Source: an uncultured Blautia sp.
GTDB taxonomy: Bacteria > Bacillota > Clostridia > Lachnospirales > Lachnospiraceae
Direction of reading: 5' to 3'
Length of the DNA stretch: 64,000 bases
Assembly (NCBI GenBank): GCA_958367245.1
Contig: CATXEA010000012.1
Span: forward strand, 32,685-96,684
The position numbers were made by a program, and so were the translations under genes. Below, piece after piece: positions 27,015-35,414 of the stretch (the first letter of the stretch is position 1; the number at the start of each line of letters is the position of its first letter). The notes below the pieces were generated by a model. It did not search any database. It saw nothing but the letters and a program-made list of their open reading frames with translations, and was not told the origin of the DNA.

Positions 27015-28283
27015 TTGAAAAAAATCTTTTCGAAATTTACAAGAGAGAGGGAGCAGCGTTTTCAGATTGAGACTTCCATTTATCTGGAGAACGGAGAGAA
27101 GTTTGCGCACAAGCGTCCTCTTACAGAAGCTGCAGCGCCTCATGTAGCTGCTTTATATGAGAATTATAAATATTTCTGTGGAAAAGGCGTGAAGCTTTAT
27201 ACAGAATGTGAGCTTTTCGAAGATGGAGTACGTTTTCCGTTTGTGAAGGGAGTGACGTATTACACGCAGATTCTGGAAGCAGTTGAAGCCGGAGACAGAA
27301 TCCGCTTTGACAGCCTTCTTGAAACGTATAAGGCTCTGGTGGAGGAAAGCTGCGGCACGGAGTTTGCAGAGTTTGAGAGTTCTGAAGAATTTGAAGCAGT
27401 CTTTGGAGAAATTCCGGAACTGAATGGAAAGAAATCCTGCAGAAAACTGGATATTGACCTGACGCTGGATAATCTGATTCTTCTTCCGGATGGAGAAAAC
27501 CGCATTATTGATTATGAGTGGATGTTTGATTTTCTGATTCCGGTGGAATTTGTTTACTACAGGGCTGTTCTTGCGCTTTATGTGCGAAACGGCGCTGGTA
27601 TGAATGCTTTTTGCAGCGAATCAGAATTGTTCGAAAAGTTTGGCATTGGAGCAAAGGAGCAGGATATCTACAGCCGTATGAATGAAGCTTTTAACGCTTA
27701 TACTTCCGGCGGAGAACGTGCGCTTGTAAAGACGCTGAAAAAATATGAAAAAAAGGCATACGTGCTTTCTGAGTGGGTGAAGCAGTCCTGCGGTGTTGTG
27801 CAGGTTTATGTCAGCAGAGATGCATCTTTTCGAAATTCCAGATGTCTGGATTTCGAGGTTGGAGAAAATGTGGACCTGCGCGTGGGTCTGAAGGAATTTG
27901 CAGACACACATGTGATTCGCCTCGACCCTTTGAATGTGCCGGGAACGATTCATCATTTCTGTATCACTTATACGGAGAATGGGAAAGAAATGGAACTTCA
28001 GGCATCAAATCTCCGTCACAATGCCATGATGGTCAGCAACGGAAGTTATGTTTTCACAGGGGAAGACCCTCAGATTATCTGGGATATTCCTCAAGAATTG
28101 AAGCCGGAAGAAATTCATATTACTTATTCTATCGGTGCGCAGGAGGATGGAATGAAGCTTATGAAGGCTCAGGTGGAGGAACTGAGAGAAAGAGAGAGAA
28201 AGCTTTCCTACATTGAGAGCACCAAAGCCTACCGAATGTTCCTTGAGAAAAAGGTTAATACAGTATTTGGAGGAGAAAATTGA
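27015..28283 (+). CDS. Putative kinase-like protein with C-terminal coiled segment (WbdD-like partner)
   Basis: 422 residues from TTG at 27015 (AGAGG at 27003-27007, 7 bases upstream). Residues 148-168 show an aminoglycoside/LPS-kinase-like pattern: D148-LTLD-N153 (catalytic-loop DxxxxN) and D166-Y-E (metal-binding DFG/DFE equivalent), with KFAHKRPL earlier as a possible ATP lysine. A beta-rich region follows (about 255-375), and the end (MKAQVEELRERERKLSYIE) looks like a short coiled coil finishing in TKAYRMF, a tail common in glycan-modifying enzymes. WbdD is one chain with methyltransferase, kinase and coiled coil; here the first two functions are in neighbouring genes. The kinase call is tentative. 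Confidence 0.6.
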   Translation: MKKIFSKFTREREQRFQIETSIYLENGEKFAHKRPLTEAAAPHVAALYENYKYFCGKGVKLYTECELFEDGVRFPFVKGVTYYTQILEAVEAGDRIRFDSLLETYKALVEESCGTEFAEFESSEEFEAVFGEIPELNGKKSCRKLDIDLTLDNLILLPDGENRIIDYEWMFDFLIPVEFVYYRAVLALYVRNGAGMNAFCSESELFEKFGIGAKEQDIYSRMNEAFNAYTSGGERALVKTLKKYEKKAYVLSEWVKQSCGVVQVYVSRDASFRNSRCLDFEVGENVDLRVGLKEFADTHVIRLDPLNVPGTIHHFCITYTENGKEMELQASNLRHNAMMVSNGSYVFTGEDPQIIWDIPQELKPEEIHITYSIGAQEDGMKLMKAQVEELRERERKLSYIESTKAYRMFLEKKVNTVFGGEN

Positions 28284-29623
28284 AAAAAGAACTGACAGCC
28301 TGGATGAAAAGGCGAAAGGCGCAGCTTATTTTTACAGGAATCCTCTTCGTGCTTCTGGCGTTCTGGGCGCTTGTCATGCCCTTTGAGGCTGCGCCGGATG
28401 AGGGAATGCGATTCCAGATACCGGAATATATTGCCAGATATCACAGACTTCCTGATGGGAGAGATGAGGCGCTTCGTAATCCTCAATGGGGAATCTCCTA
28501 TGGATTTGGCCCTCAGCTTACCTATATTCTGCAGGCAATTTTTATGTCTGTTATGGCGAAATTTACGCAGATGGGCGGTTCAGCCATGTTTGCTGCCCGA
28601 ATGGTCAGTGTTCTGGCAGGTACGGGAACGATATGGATGAGCGTTCTGATCAGTGAAAAGCTGTTTGAAAAAAAATACAGGAAGCTGTTTGTAGCGCTGG
28701 TAAGTCTTTTACCCCAGTTTCTCTATCTTTCTACCTATATCAATAACGATGCGCTGGCTTTATTCGGAACAGCAGTAATCGTGTACATGTGGATATGCGG
28801 GAATGAGTCCGGTTGGAATATCAGAAGCTGTATCGGACTTACGGCGGGAATTGTAATTTGTACGCTTACATATTTTAATTCCTACGGTTTTATCCTGTGC
28901 AGTATCATTTTCCTTTTTGGAAGTCTTTTTATGCAAAAGAAGCCGCTGAAGGAAATTGCAGGCAAGTCTCTTTTTATTGCGGTGCTGGTTCTTCTTCTGA
29001 CCTCATGGTATTTCATCAGGAATTATTTCCTGTATGACGGAGATATCCTGGGAATGAAAATCAGTACGGAATATGCGGAAATGTACGCGATAGACAGTCT
29101 GAAACCTTCCATGCGCCAGACGCCTGCAAATACAGGAACCTCTCTGGCAAAAATGTTTTTCGGGGAATCCCAGTGGTTTGCAGTGAGCTGGAAGAGTTTT
29201 GTCGGCGTGTTCGGTCATATGGCTGTTTATATGCGCCAGTGGCAGTATTATTTTTATGCATTTCTGTTCTGGATTGGGGCAGGAGGAATTTTTTTCAGAA
29301 AAAAGGCAGGGAGCAGGAAGAGAGAAAGCCGTCTGTTTACAGGGGTGATGGCTGCGGCAGGAGTGATACCGTTTGCGCTGTCTCTGTATAATTCCTACTA
29401 TTCTGATTATCAGCCTCAGGGACGTTATCTTATGCCCATGCTGATTCCTATGATGTATTTTGTGACAAAAGGGCTTCAGAACGTGCTGGAGCATTTCATA
29501 AAACCGGAACAGACGGAGCAGGTAATCCGTATTATCACGGTAATTCTTGTGGGAATTATGATTTATGTGTATATAGGAATCTGGTTTATGACGTATAAAG
29601 ACGGACTGAATCTTTTTACCTGA
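28280..29623 (+). CDS. DUF2142-type polytopic membrane protein (possible GT-C glycosyltransferase)
   Basis: 447 residues from a TTG that overlaps the previous stop (TTGA), with GGAGG 6 bases upstream. About ten membrane helices. The first extracytoplasmic loop has PFEAAPDEGMRF, the acidic PDE motif of DUF2142 and GT-C-like enzymes that use polyprenyl-phosphate sugars outside the membrane. QPQGRYLMPMLIPMMYF near the end is also typical. It probably adds side-group sugars to the exported glycan, by inference. A strong bidirectional terminator follows. Confidence 0.75.
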   Translation: MKKELTAWMKRRKAQLIFTGILFVLLAFWALVMPFEAAPDEGMRFQIPEYIARYHRLPDGRDEALRNPQWGISYGFGPQLTYILQAIFMSVMAKFTQMGGSAMFAARMVSVLAGTGTIWMSVLISEKLFEKKYRKLFVALVSLLPQFLYLSTYINNDALALFGTAVIVYMWICGNESGWNIRSCIGLTAGIVICTLTYFNSYGFILCSIIFLFGSLFMQKKPLKEIAGKSLFIAVLVLLLTSWYFIRNYFLYDGDILGMKISTEYAEMYAIDSLKPSMRQTPANTGTSLAKMFFGESQWFAVSWKSFVGVFGHMAVYMRQWQYYFYAFLFWIGAGGIFFRKKAGSRKRESRLFTGVMAAAGVIPFALSLYNSYYSDYQPQGRYLMPMLIPMMYFVTKGLQNVLEHFIKPEQTEQVIRIITVILVGIMIYVYIGIWFMTYKDGLNLFT

Positions 29624-29629
29624 CGAAAT

Positions 29630-29676
29630 AAAAAAAGGATGGAAAACCGTTTATATCGGTTTTTCATCCTTTTTTG
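29630..29676. terminator. Bidirectional terminator between convergent genes
   Basis: AAAAAAGGATGGAAAACCG pairs with CGGTTTTTCATCCTTTTTT around loop TTTATAT. Both ends carry A/T runs, so it can serve the DUF2142 gene on the plus strand and the S11-like gene converging on the minus strand. Confidence 0.9.
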
Positions 29677-29685
29677 TCTGAGAAA

Positions 29686-30930
29686 TCAGGATTTGATGAC
29701 ACGGATCATCAGGAAGAGAAGAAGGAGAAGAACGGAAATTCCGATTCCGCCGATAACATAATACATGGTGTTGCTTCTTGCTGCAGAAAATTCTTCTGCC
29801 TCTTTCATGTTTTTTGCACCTGTTTCTGCTTTGGTGTCTTCTACTGCAACCTCGTTTTCGAGAGTGGCAGTTCCGACTCTTGTATCTCCGAAATAATAGC
29901 TTCTGCGGATTTTATCGCCTTTTTCTTTATCCTTGAAGGTAAGGCTGTCCGCAGAGGCGCCATTTGGAACAAAAACGATTCCTCCGGAAATCCTGTTCAG
30001 GTCTTCGTCCGGAAGTTCCAGCCTGCCGAAATTGTCATAACCGTAATTTAAAAGAGAAATGGCTTCGTCGTCTGTGACTCCGGCTGCGCCGTTAAGCACT
30101 ACGCAGATAAGAGTGACTCCGTTTCTGGAAGCCGCGCATACAAGGGTACTGCCGGACGCCTGAGTGTATCCTTCCTTTCCGCCCAGACATCCCTGATAAT
30201 AGGCAGGGTCTGCAGTATTGGTCATGGTGAATTTATTGGTAAGGGCACGTTCGCCGCCGGATACGTTGGTAGCCGGAATGGTATAGGACTGGGCTGCGGC
30301 GATGGTGCGGAAGGTATCGTTGTTCATTGCTGCTCGCATGATCAGCGCCATATCGTAGGCTGTAGTGTGCTGATTTTCGTCAGGAAGTCCTGTAGGATTA
30401 GTGAATATAGTATCTTTACAGCCGAGTTCCTTTGCGCGGGCGTTCATTTTTTCGACAAAGGCTTCTACAGAGCCGCCCACATGTTCTGCAACCTGAAGAG
30501 CGATATCGTTGGCAGAAGCAACCATGATCGCATAAAGGCACTGCTCCATAGTAAAGGTTTCATCAAGCTGGGCAGATATGTTCACACCTCCGTCTGTAAC
30601 ACCGGAAACTCCGGTAGCCGTCATGGTAACGGTATCTGTAAGCTGGCTGTTTTCAAGAGCTACGAGGGTTGTCATAATTTTGACAGCAGCAGACGGATAA
30701 AGAGGCTGGTTTGCATTTTTGGAAAAAAGAGAAGTCTTTGTGGACGATTCCATAACTACGGCAGCAGTGGACGAAATATCTGCCGCCTGAGGCCAGCCCG
30801 GGATTGCGTTTGTCTTAATGGAAGAGGTCTGTTCTGCGCCCTGTGCAGTTGCTGATACGGGCATCTGGAAAAGAAGAGAAGCGCTGATTCCAAGAGCCAG
30901 AACAGCAGCAGTAAGTTTCTTTTTTATCAT
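29686..30930 (-). CDS. S11 (DacF-type) peptidase homologue with altered active site, membrane-anchored
   Basis: 414 residues, inverted relative to the glycan genes around it. Signal peptide (cut near VSATA), S11 fold, C-terminal domain, and a membrane helix near 388-410 with a short RVIKS tail. Active-site motifs: at SxxK the sequence is YPSAAVK, so the residue three before Lys84 is Ala81 (a Ser sits one place too early, S80); SxN is intact (VASANDI); KTG has become KEG (GGKEGYT). It is probably inactive or strongly altered. Like the gene at 18991 it carries an N-terminal GWPQAADI/PWPKASDL segment absent from the intact paralogue at 58105, so the two form a subgroup. Ala81 and KEG are read directly; inactivity is inferred. 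Confidence 0.87.
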   Translation of the reverse strand: MIKKKLTAAVLALGISASLLFQMPVSATAQGAEQTSSIKTNAIPGWPQAADISSTAAVVMESSTKTSLFSKNANQPLYPSAAVKIMTTLVALENSQLTDTVTMTATGVSGVTDGGVNISAQLDETFTMEQCLYAIMVASANDIALQVAEHVGGSVEAFVEKMNARAKELGCKDTIFTNPTGLPDENQHTTAYDMALIMRAAMNNDTFRTIAAAQSYTIPATNVSGGERALTNKFTMTNTADPAYYQGCLGGKEGYTQASGSTLVCAASRNGVTLICVVLNGAAGVTDDEAISLLNYGYDNFGRLELPDEDLNRISGGIVFVPNGASADSLTFKDKEKGDKIRRSYYFGDTRVGTATLENEVAVEDTKAETGAKNMKEAEEFSAARSNTMYYVIGGIGISVLLLLLFLMIRVIKS

Positions 30931-30973
30931 AATCAGTATTAACTCCTATGCTAAAATATTTCAAATCTTTAAT

Positions 30974-30982
30974 AGTATAGCA
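30974..30982 (-). promoter_or_regulatory. Extended -10 promoter for the minus-strand S11-like gene
   Basis: On the minus strand TGC-TATACT (complement of 30974-30982) is an extended -10, about 45 bases before the start. No good -35 is visible. Confidence 0.45.
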
Positions 30983-30988
30983 CATTTC

Positions 30989-31017
30989 TTGCAAAAAATA
31001 TAATAGAATGTTAAAAT
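30989..31017 (+). promoter_or_regulatory. Promoter of the second glycosyltransferase block
   Basis: TTGCAA (30989-30994), 17-base spacer, TAAAAT (31012-31017), 34 bases before the ATG at 31051. It lies back to back with the minus-strand promoter of the S11-like gene. Confidence 0.65.
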
Positions 31018-31050
31018 AAAATGTAACTAAAATGTATCGAGGTATCGTTT

Positions 31051-32946
31051 ATGAGTAAAAAACAGCCGTCAGGCGGAGGAATACAGTGGGGAAAGGTTCT
31101 TAAGAAGCTTTCACCATATACAATACAGAAAGGGTTCCGTTATCTGAAGCATTACGGCCCGAAGGAATTCTGGGTGAGACTCCATGAGCGTTTCGAACCG
31201 GAGGAGGTCCCCTATGGACCGTGGTATGAGGCTTATGTGCCGGATGAAGCAGCTCTGGAGCAGCAGAGGAAAAGGAAATTTAAGGAGCCGCTTCTTTTCA
31301 GCGTAGTTGTCCCGGCTTACAGAACTCCGGTTCTTTTCCTGAAACAGATGATAGAGTCTCTTCTGGCTCAGACTTATGCAAACTGGGAGCTGTGTATAGC
31401 AAATGCCAGTCCTGACGATGAAGAAATGCAGAAGGTTCTGGCAGATTATGCTGCGAAGGACAGTCGTATCCGTTTCCGGAATCTGAAAGAAAACCTTGGA
31501 ATTGCAGGAAATACGAACGTAGCTCTTCAAATGGCAGGAGGAGAATTTGTGGGGCTTCTCGACCATGACGACCTTCTTGCGCCGAATGCCCTTTTTGAGA
31601 TTGCGCTTGCACTGGAGAAGCATCCTGAGGCAGATGCTGTTTATACTGATGAAGATAAGGTAACAACAGAGCTGGATGAGCACTTCCAGCCCCATCTGAA
31701 ACCGGATTTCAGTCTGGACCTTCTTCGTTCCAATAATTATATTTGTCATTTCTTTCTTGCGCGCCGAAGCGTGATAGAAGAAGTCGGAGGCTTCCGGAAG
31801 GAATTTGACGGAGCGCAGGACTATGATTTCATTTTCCGCTGTGTGGAAAAAGCAAGGGAAATCCTTCATATTCCGGAGATTCTTTACCACTGGAGAACGC
31901 ATAAGGCATCCACTGCGGACAACCCTGCAAGTAAGATGTATGCGTTTGATGCGGGAAAAAGAGCAATCGAAGCTCATCTTGAACGTACGGGAACGAAGGG
32001 CGAAGTGAGCCATACGCCGGATCTGGGATTTTACAGAGTGAAATATCCGGTGCAGGGAGAACCGCTTATTTCAATTATCATTCCAAATAAGGATGAAAAA
32101 GAAACACTGGAAACCTGTCTGGAATCCATAAGGAAGTCGGCGTACAGAAATTATGAGATTCTTATTGTGGAAAATAACAGTACAACAGAGGAAATTTTCC
32201 GGTATTATAAAGAGCTTTCCGATGAGGAGGACATCAGGCTTCTCCGTTGGAAAAAAGAATTTAATTATGCGGCTATCAACAATTATGCGGCTTCTCATGC
32301 AAAGGGAGATTATCTGCTATTTCTGAATAATGATGTGAAAGCGATTACTCCTGACTGGATAGAGGAGCTTTTAAGCGTATGCCAGCGTCCGGAGGTAGGA
32401 GCGGCAGGCGCAAAGCTGATTTATCCTGATGATACGATTCAACATGCAGGCTGTGTGATCGGAATGGGCGGAATTGCGGGGCATATGTTTGTAGATATGC
32501 CTGCAGACCGTACAGGTTATCTTCATAAGGCGTCGATTCTGCAGGATATGAGCGCTGTTACGGCTGCCTGTATGATGATGAAACGTGAGGCTTTTGACAG
32601 AGCGGGAGGTTTCACAGAAGAGCTTGCTGTGGCGTTCAATGATGTGGATTTATGCCTGAAGGTAAGAAGAGAAGGCTATCTTATTGTCTATGATCCCTAT
32701 GCGCAGCTTTATCATATGGAATCAAAGACGAGAGGGGCGGAGGACAGTAAAGAAAAGGTTCAGCGCTTCCAGACGGAGATTGAGTATATGAGATGTCATT
32801 GGATTGATATTTTGAAGAATGGAGATCCATACTATAATAAGAATCTGTCTCTTACGAAATGGAATTATTCACTGAAGCCCCTCCCCGGGATGGGACAGAA
32901 GACACTAGGAGGAAAACATGCAGGAAGTATCGGTCATAATTCCTAA
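31051..32946 (+). CDS. Two-domain family 2 glycosyltransferase
   Basis: 631 residues with two GT2 domains: the first from about residue 83 (LFSVVVPAYRTPVLFLKQMI; DHDDLL metal motif; DGAQDYDFIFRCV) and the second from about 340 (LISIIIPNKDEKETLETCL; NNDVKAI; TAACMMMKREAF; FNDVDLCLKV). The N-terminal extension (QKGFRYLKHYGPKEFW) and the end (GDPYYNKNL) match the gene at 23040 (KGVKYLKNHG, DPYYNDNL), so they are diverged duplicates. It is likely to build rhamnose-containing backbone or branch linkages. The next gene overlaps it by 29 bases. Confidence 0.88.
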   Translation: MSKKQPSGGGIQWGKVLKKLSPYTIQKGFRYLKHYGPKEFWVRLHERFEPEEVPYGPWYEAYVPDEAALEQQRKRKFKEPLLFSVVVPAYRTPVLFLKQMIESLLAQTYANWELCIANASPDDEEMQKVLADYAAKDSRIRFRNLKENLGIAGNTNVALQMAGGEFVGLLDHDDLLAPNALFEIALALEKHPEADAVYTDEDKVTTELDEHFQPHLKPDFSLDLLRSNNYICHFFLARRSVIEEVGGFRKEFDGAQDYDFIFRCVEKAREILHIPEILYHWRTHKASTADNPASKMYAFDAGKRAIEAHLERTGTKGEVSHTPDLGFYRVKYPVQGEPLISIIIPNKDEKETLETCLESIRKSAYRNYEILIVENNSTTEEIFRYYKELSDEEDIRLLRWKKEFNYAAINNYAASHAKGDYLLFLNNDVKAITPDWIEELLSVCQRPEVGAAGAKLIYPDDTIQHAGCVIGMGGIAGHMFVDMPADRTGYLHKASILQDMSAVTAACMMMKREAFDRAGGFTEELAVAFNDVDLCLKVRREGYLIVYDPYAQLYHMESKTRGAEDSKEKVQRFQTEIEYMRCHWIDILKNGDPYYNKNLSLTKWNYSLKPLPGMGQKTLGGKHAGSIGHNS

Positions 32947-33874
32947 TTATAACGGGATGGCATATCTGGACGGTGTGCTTGCCAGTCTGGAACAGCAGAC
33001 AATGACAAATTTTGAAGTGATTCTTGTGGATAACGGCTCTGATGACGGGAGCTGTGCGTTCGTGTCAGAACATTATCCGTGGGTGCATTTAATAGAACTG
33101 CCGGAGAATTTCGGGTTCTGTAAAGCAGTGAATGAGGGGATAAAAGCATCCCGCTCCAGATATGTTCTGCTTCTGAACAATGATATTGAAGCGGAAAAGA
33201 ACTTTCTGGAGGAAATGGTCAGCGCGATCAAAAGGCATAAAAAGGCTTTCTCATGCAGCGCGAAGATGATTCAGTTCCATGACAGGGATAAGATTGACGA
33301 TGCCGGAAATTATTACTGCGCTCTTGGCTGGGCTTATGCAAGAGGAAAGGGCAAAGACATTCATGCCTTCGAAAAAGAAGAAAAGGTATTTGCCTGCTGT
33401 GCAGGAGCTGCCATTTACAGAAAGAAGCTTTTGGATAAGATTGGTTATTTTGATGAAGAGCATTTCGCTTATCTGGAGGATTTGGATATCGGATACCGAG
33501 CAAGAATCCACGGCTTCGAAAACTGGTATGCGCCGAAGGCAGTGGTATACCATGTGGGAAGCGGAACCAGCGGCTCCCGCTATAACCAGTTTAAAACAAG
33601 ATATTCTTCCAGAAATAATATATATCTGATTTACAAAAATATGCCTTTCGTACAGATTGTTCTGAATCTGCCGTTTCTTCTGGCAGGTTTTGGGATTAAG
33701 ATTCTGTTTTTTGCCTGTAAAGGTCTTGGCAGAGAATATATTGCAGGAATCAAAAACGGATTTCAGATTAGCAGAAAAGGACGGAAGGTACCGTTTAAGC
33801 TTGAACATTTCCCGGCATACTGCAGGATTCAGTGGGAACTCTGGGTAAATATTCTTCATCGTTTTCGGGGATAA
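32918..33874 (+). CDS. Family 2 glycosyltransferase (rhamnosyltransferase-like)
   Basis: 318 residues, one GT2 domain. It starts inside the end of the previous gene, with AGGAGG immediately upstream. N-terminal VSVIIPNYNGMAYLDGVL, LVDNGSDDGS, LNNDIEAE metal motif, CAGAAIYRKKLLDKIGYFDE and YLEDLDIGYRARI fit the WbbL/RfbN-like rhamnosyltransferase group. A hydrophobic segment near 245-268 may tie it to the membrane. Donor sugar not determined. Confidence 0.85.
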   Translation: MQEVSVIIPNYNGMAYLDGVLASLEQQTMTNFEVILVDNGSDDGSCAFVSEHYPWVHLIELPENFGFCKAVNEGIKASRSRYVLLLNNDIEAEKNFLEEMVSAIKRHKKAFSCSAKMIQFHDRDKIDDAGNYYCALGWAYARGKGKDIHAFEKEEKVFACCAGAAIYRKKLLDKIGYFDEEHFAYLEDLDIGYRARIHGFENWYAPKAVVYHVGSGTSGSRYNQFKTRYSSRNNIYLIYKNMPFVQIVLNLPFLLAGFGIKILFFACKGLGREYIAGIKNGFQISRKGRKVPFKLEHFPAYCRIQWELWVNILHRFRG

Positions 33875-33919
33875 AAATCGTTTTTTCATAAAAAAATTAT
33901 AAATTCCGGCAGAGATTAG

Positions 33920-33948
33920 TTGATTTTGCAGGATATCTATTATAATAT
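33920..33948 (+). promoter_or_regulatory. Probable promoter of the priming transferase-LCP operon
   Basis: TTGATT (33920-33925) with TAATAT (33943-33948) at 17 bases, or the overlapping TATAAT (33941-33946) at 15. About 45 bases before the TTG start. Confidence 0.5.
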
Positions 33949-33994
33949 AAAGGCTATGAAAAAATGAGGTAATGAAAAAACGAGGTGAAAAAAC

Positions 33995-35398
33995 TTGTTA
34001 GTGGACAATGAGAAAAATTTCAGTCCGGTAAATATGCTCGTTGACGCAGTGGCAGTAGGCCTGTCCTATCTTTTTGCATGGCTTATGCGTTTCGTAGGTC
34101 CGTTTTCGGATACGGCAGTCAGGGCGAGAAGCTTCGAGCAATATATGATGTGGCTTGTCTTTATTATTCCGCTGTATCTGCTTTTGTATCAGGCTTTTAC
34201 TTTATACACACCGATGCGTATGCAGGGACGTCGTCTTCTGCTGGCGAATATTATCAAGGCGAACAGTCTGGGACTCCTTATCATTATGTTTACGTTCTAT
34301 ATGATTGATGAGGGAGAATTTTCCAGATCTACCTATATTATGTTCTACCTTTTCAATATTGTGCTCCAGTGGGGCTCGCGTATGCTGATGTTTGCTTTTC
34401 TCAAAAATATGAGAGAGCGCGGACTGAATCAGAAACAGATTATCTGCGTCGGCTACAGCCGTGCTGCAGAAGAGTATATTGACAGGGTGCTTAAGAATCC
34501 GCAGTGGGGATATATTATCCGAGGGATTCTGGACGACAATGTTCCGGCAGGCACCATGTATAAGGGAATCAAGGTCATCGGCCGTATTGCCAACCTTGAT
34601 GTTATCCTTCCGGCGAACCGTCTGGATGAAATTGCCATCACTCTTGGACTGAATGAGTATTACCGTCTGGAGGAGATTGTTGCTCTTTGCGAAAAGTCAG
34701 GAGTACACACGAAATTTATTCCGGATTATAATAGAATTATCCCTACAAAGCCATATACAGAGGATATTCTCGGACTTCCGGTAATCAACATCCGGTATGT
34801 CCCGCTCAGCAATACGTTCAATGCTCTTGTGAAACGTGTTATGGACATTGTCGGTTCCATAGTGGGAATTATCGTCACTTCACCGATAATGCTTGTTATG
34901 TGTATTCTGATTAAGCTTACATCACCCGGCCCTCTTATTTACAAGCAGGAGAGAGTCGGACTTCACAATAAGACCTTCTGGATGTATAAATTCCGTTCTA
35001 TGGAAATACAGCCGGAAGCAGAAGAAAAAAAAGCATGGACTGTCAAAAATGACCCCAGAGTTACAGGGATCGGCAAGTTTATGCGGCGTACAAGTATTGA
35101 TGAGCTGCCTCAGCTTTTCAACATATTAAAAGGCAATATGAGTCTTGTAGGACCAAGACCTGAAAGACCTTTCTTTGTGGAGAAATTCAGGGAAGAGATT
35201 CCCAGATACATGGTGAAGCATCAGGTTCGCCCGGGACTGACCGGCTGGGCGCAGGTGAACGGTTTCCGCGGAGATACGTCTATCAGGAAACGGATTGAAT
35301 GTGATCTTTATTATATTGAGAACTGGAGTGTGGGCTTCGACATAAAGATTATGTTCCTGACGATTTTTAAAGGCTTTGTAAACAAAAACGCATACTAA
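33995..35398 (+). CDS. Undecaprenyl-phosphate sugar-1-phosphate transferase (priming enzyme, WcaJ/WbaP type)
   Basis: 467 residues from TTG (GAGGTG 7 bases upstream); an in-frame GTG is two codons later. Four N-terminal membrane helices, a CoA-binding-like domain (IICVGYSRAAEEYIDRV) and a C-terminal bacterial sugar transferase domain (about 275-467): KRVMDIVGSIVGII membrane re-entry, SPGPLIYKQERVG, MYKFRSM, the DELPQLFNILKG catalytic region, SLVGPRPERP and RPGLTGWAQVNG. It transfers hexose-1-phosphate to undecaprenyl phosphate, the first step of glycan synthesis. The next gene encodes an LCP ligase, 16 bases away. Confidence 0.94.
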   Translation: MLVDNEKNFSPVNMLVDAVAVGLSYLFAWLMRFVGPFSDTAVRARSFEQYMMWLVFIIPLYLLLYQAFTLYTPMRMQGRRLLLANIIKANSLGLLIIMFTFYMIDEGEFSRSTYIMFYLFNIVLQWGSRMLMFAFLKNMRERGLNQKQIICVGYSRAAEEYIDRVLKNPQWGYIIRGILDDNVPAGTMYKGIKVIGRIANLDVILPANRLDEIAITLGLNEYYRLEEIVALCEKSGVHTKFIPDYNRIIPTKPYTEDILGLPVINIRYVPLSNTFNALVKRVMDIVGSIVGIIVTSPIMLVMCILIKLTSPGPLIYKQERVGLHNKTFWMYKFRSMEIQPEAEEKKAWTVKNDPRVTGIGKFMRRTSIDELPQLFNILKGNMSLVGPRPERPFFVEKFREEIPRYMVKHQVRPGLTGWAQVNGFRGDTSIRKRIECDLYYIENWSVGFDIKIMFLTIFKGFVNKNAY

Positions 35399-35414
35399 GA
35401 TAAGGGGAAAAAAT

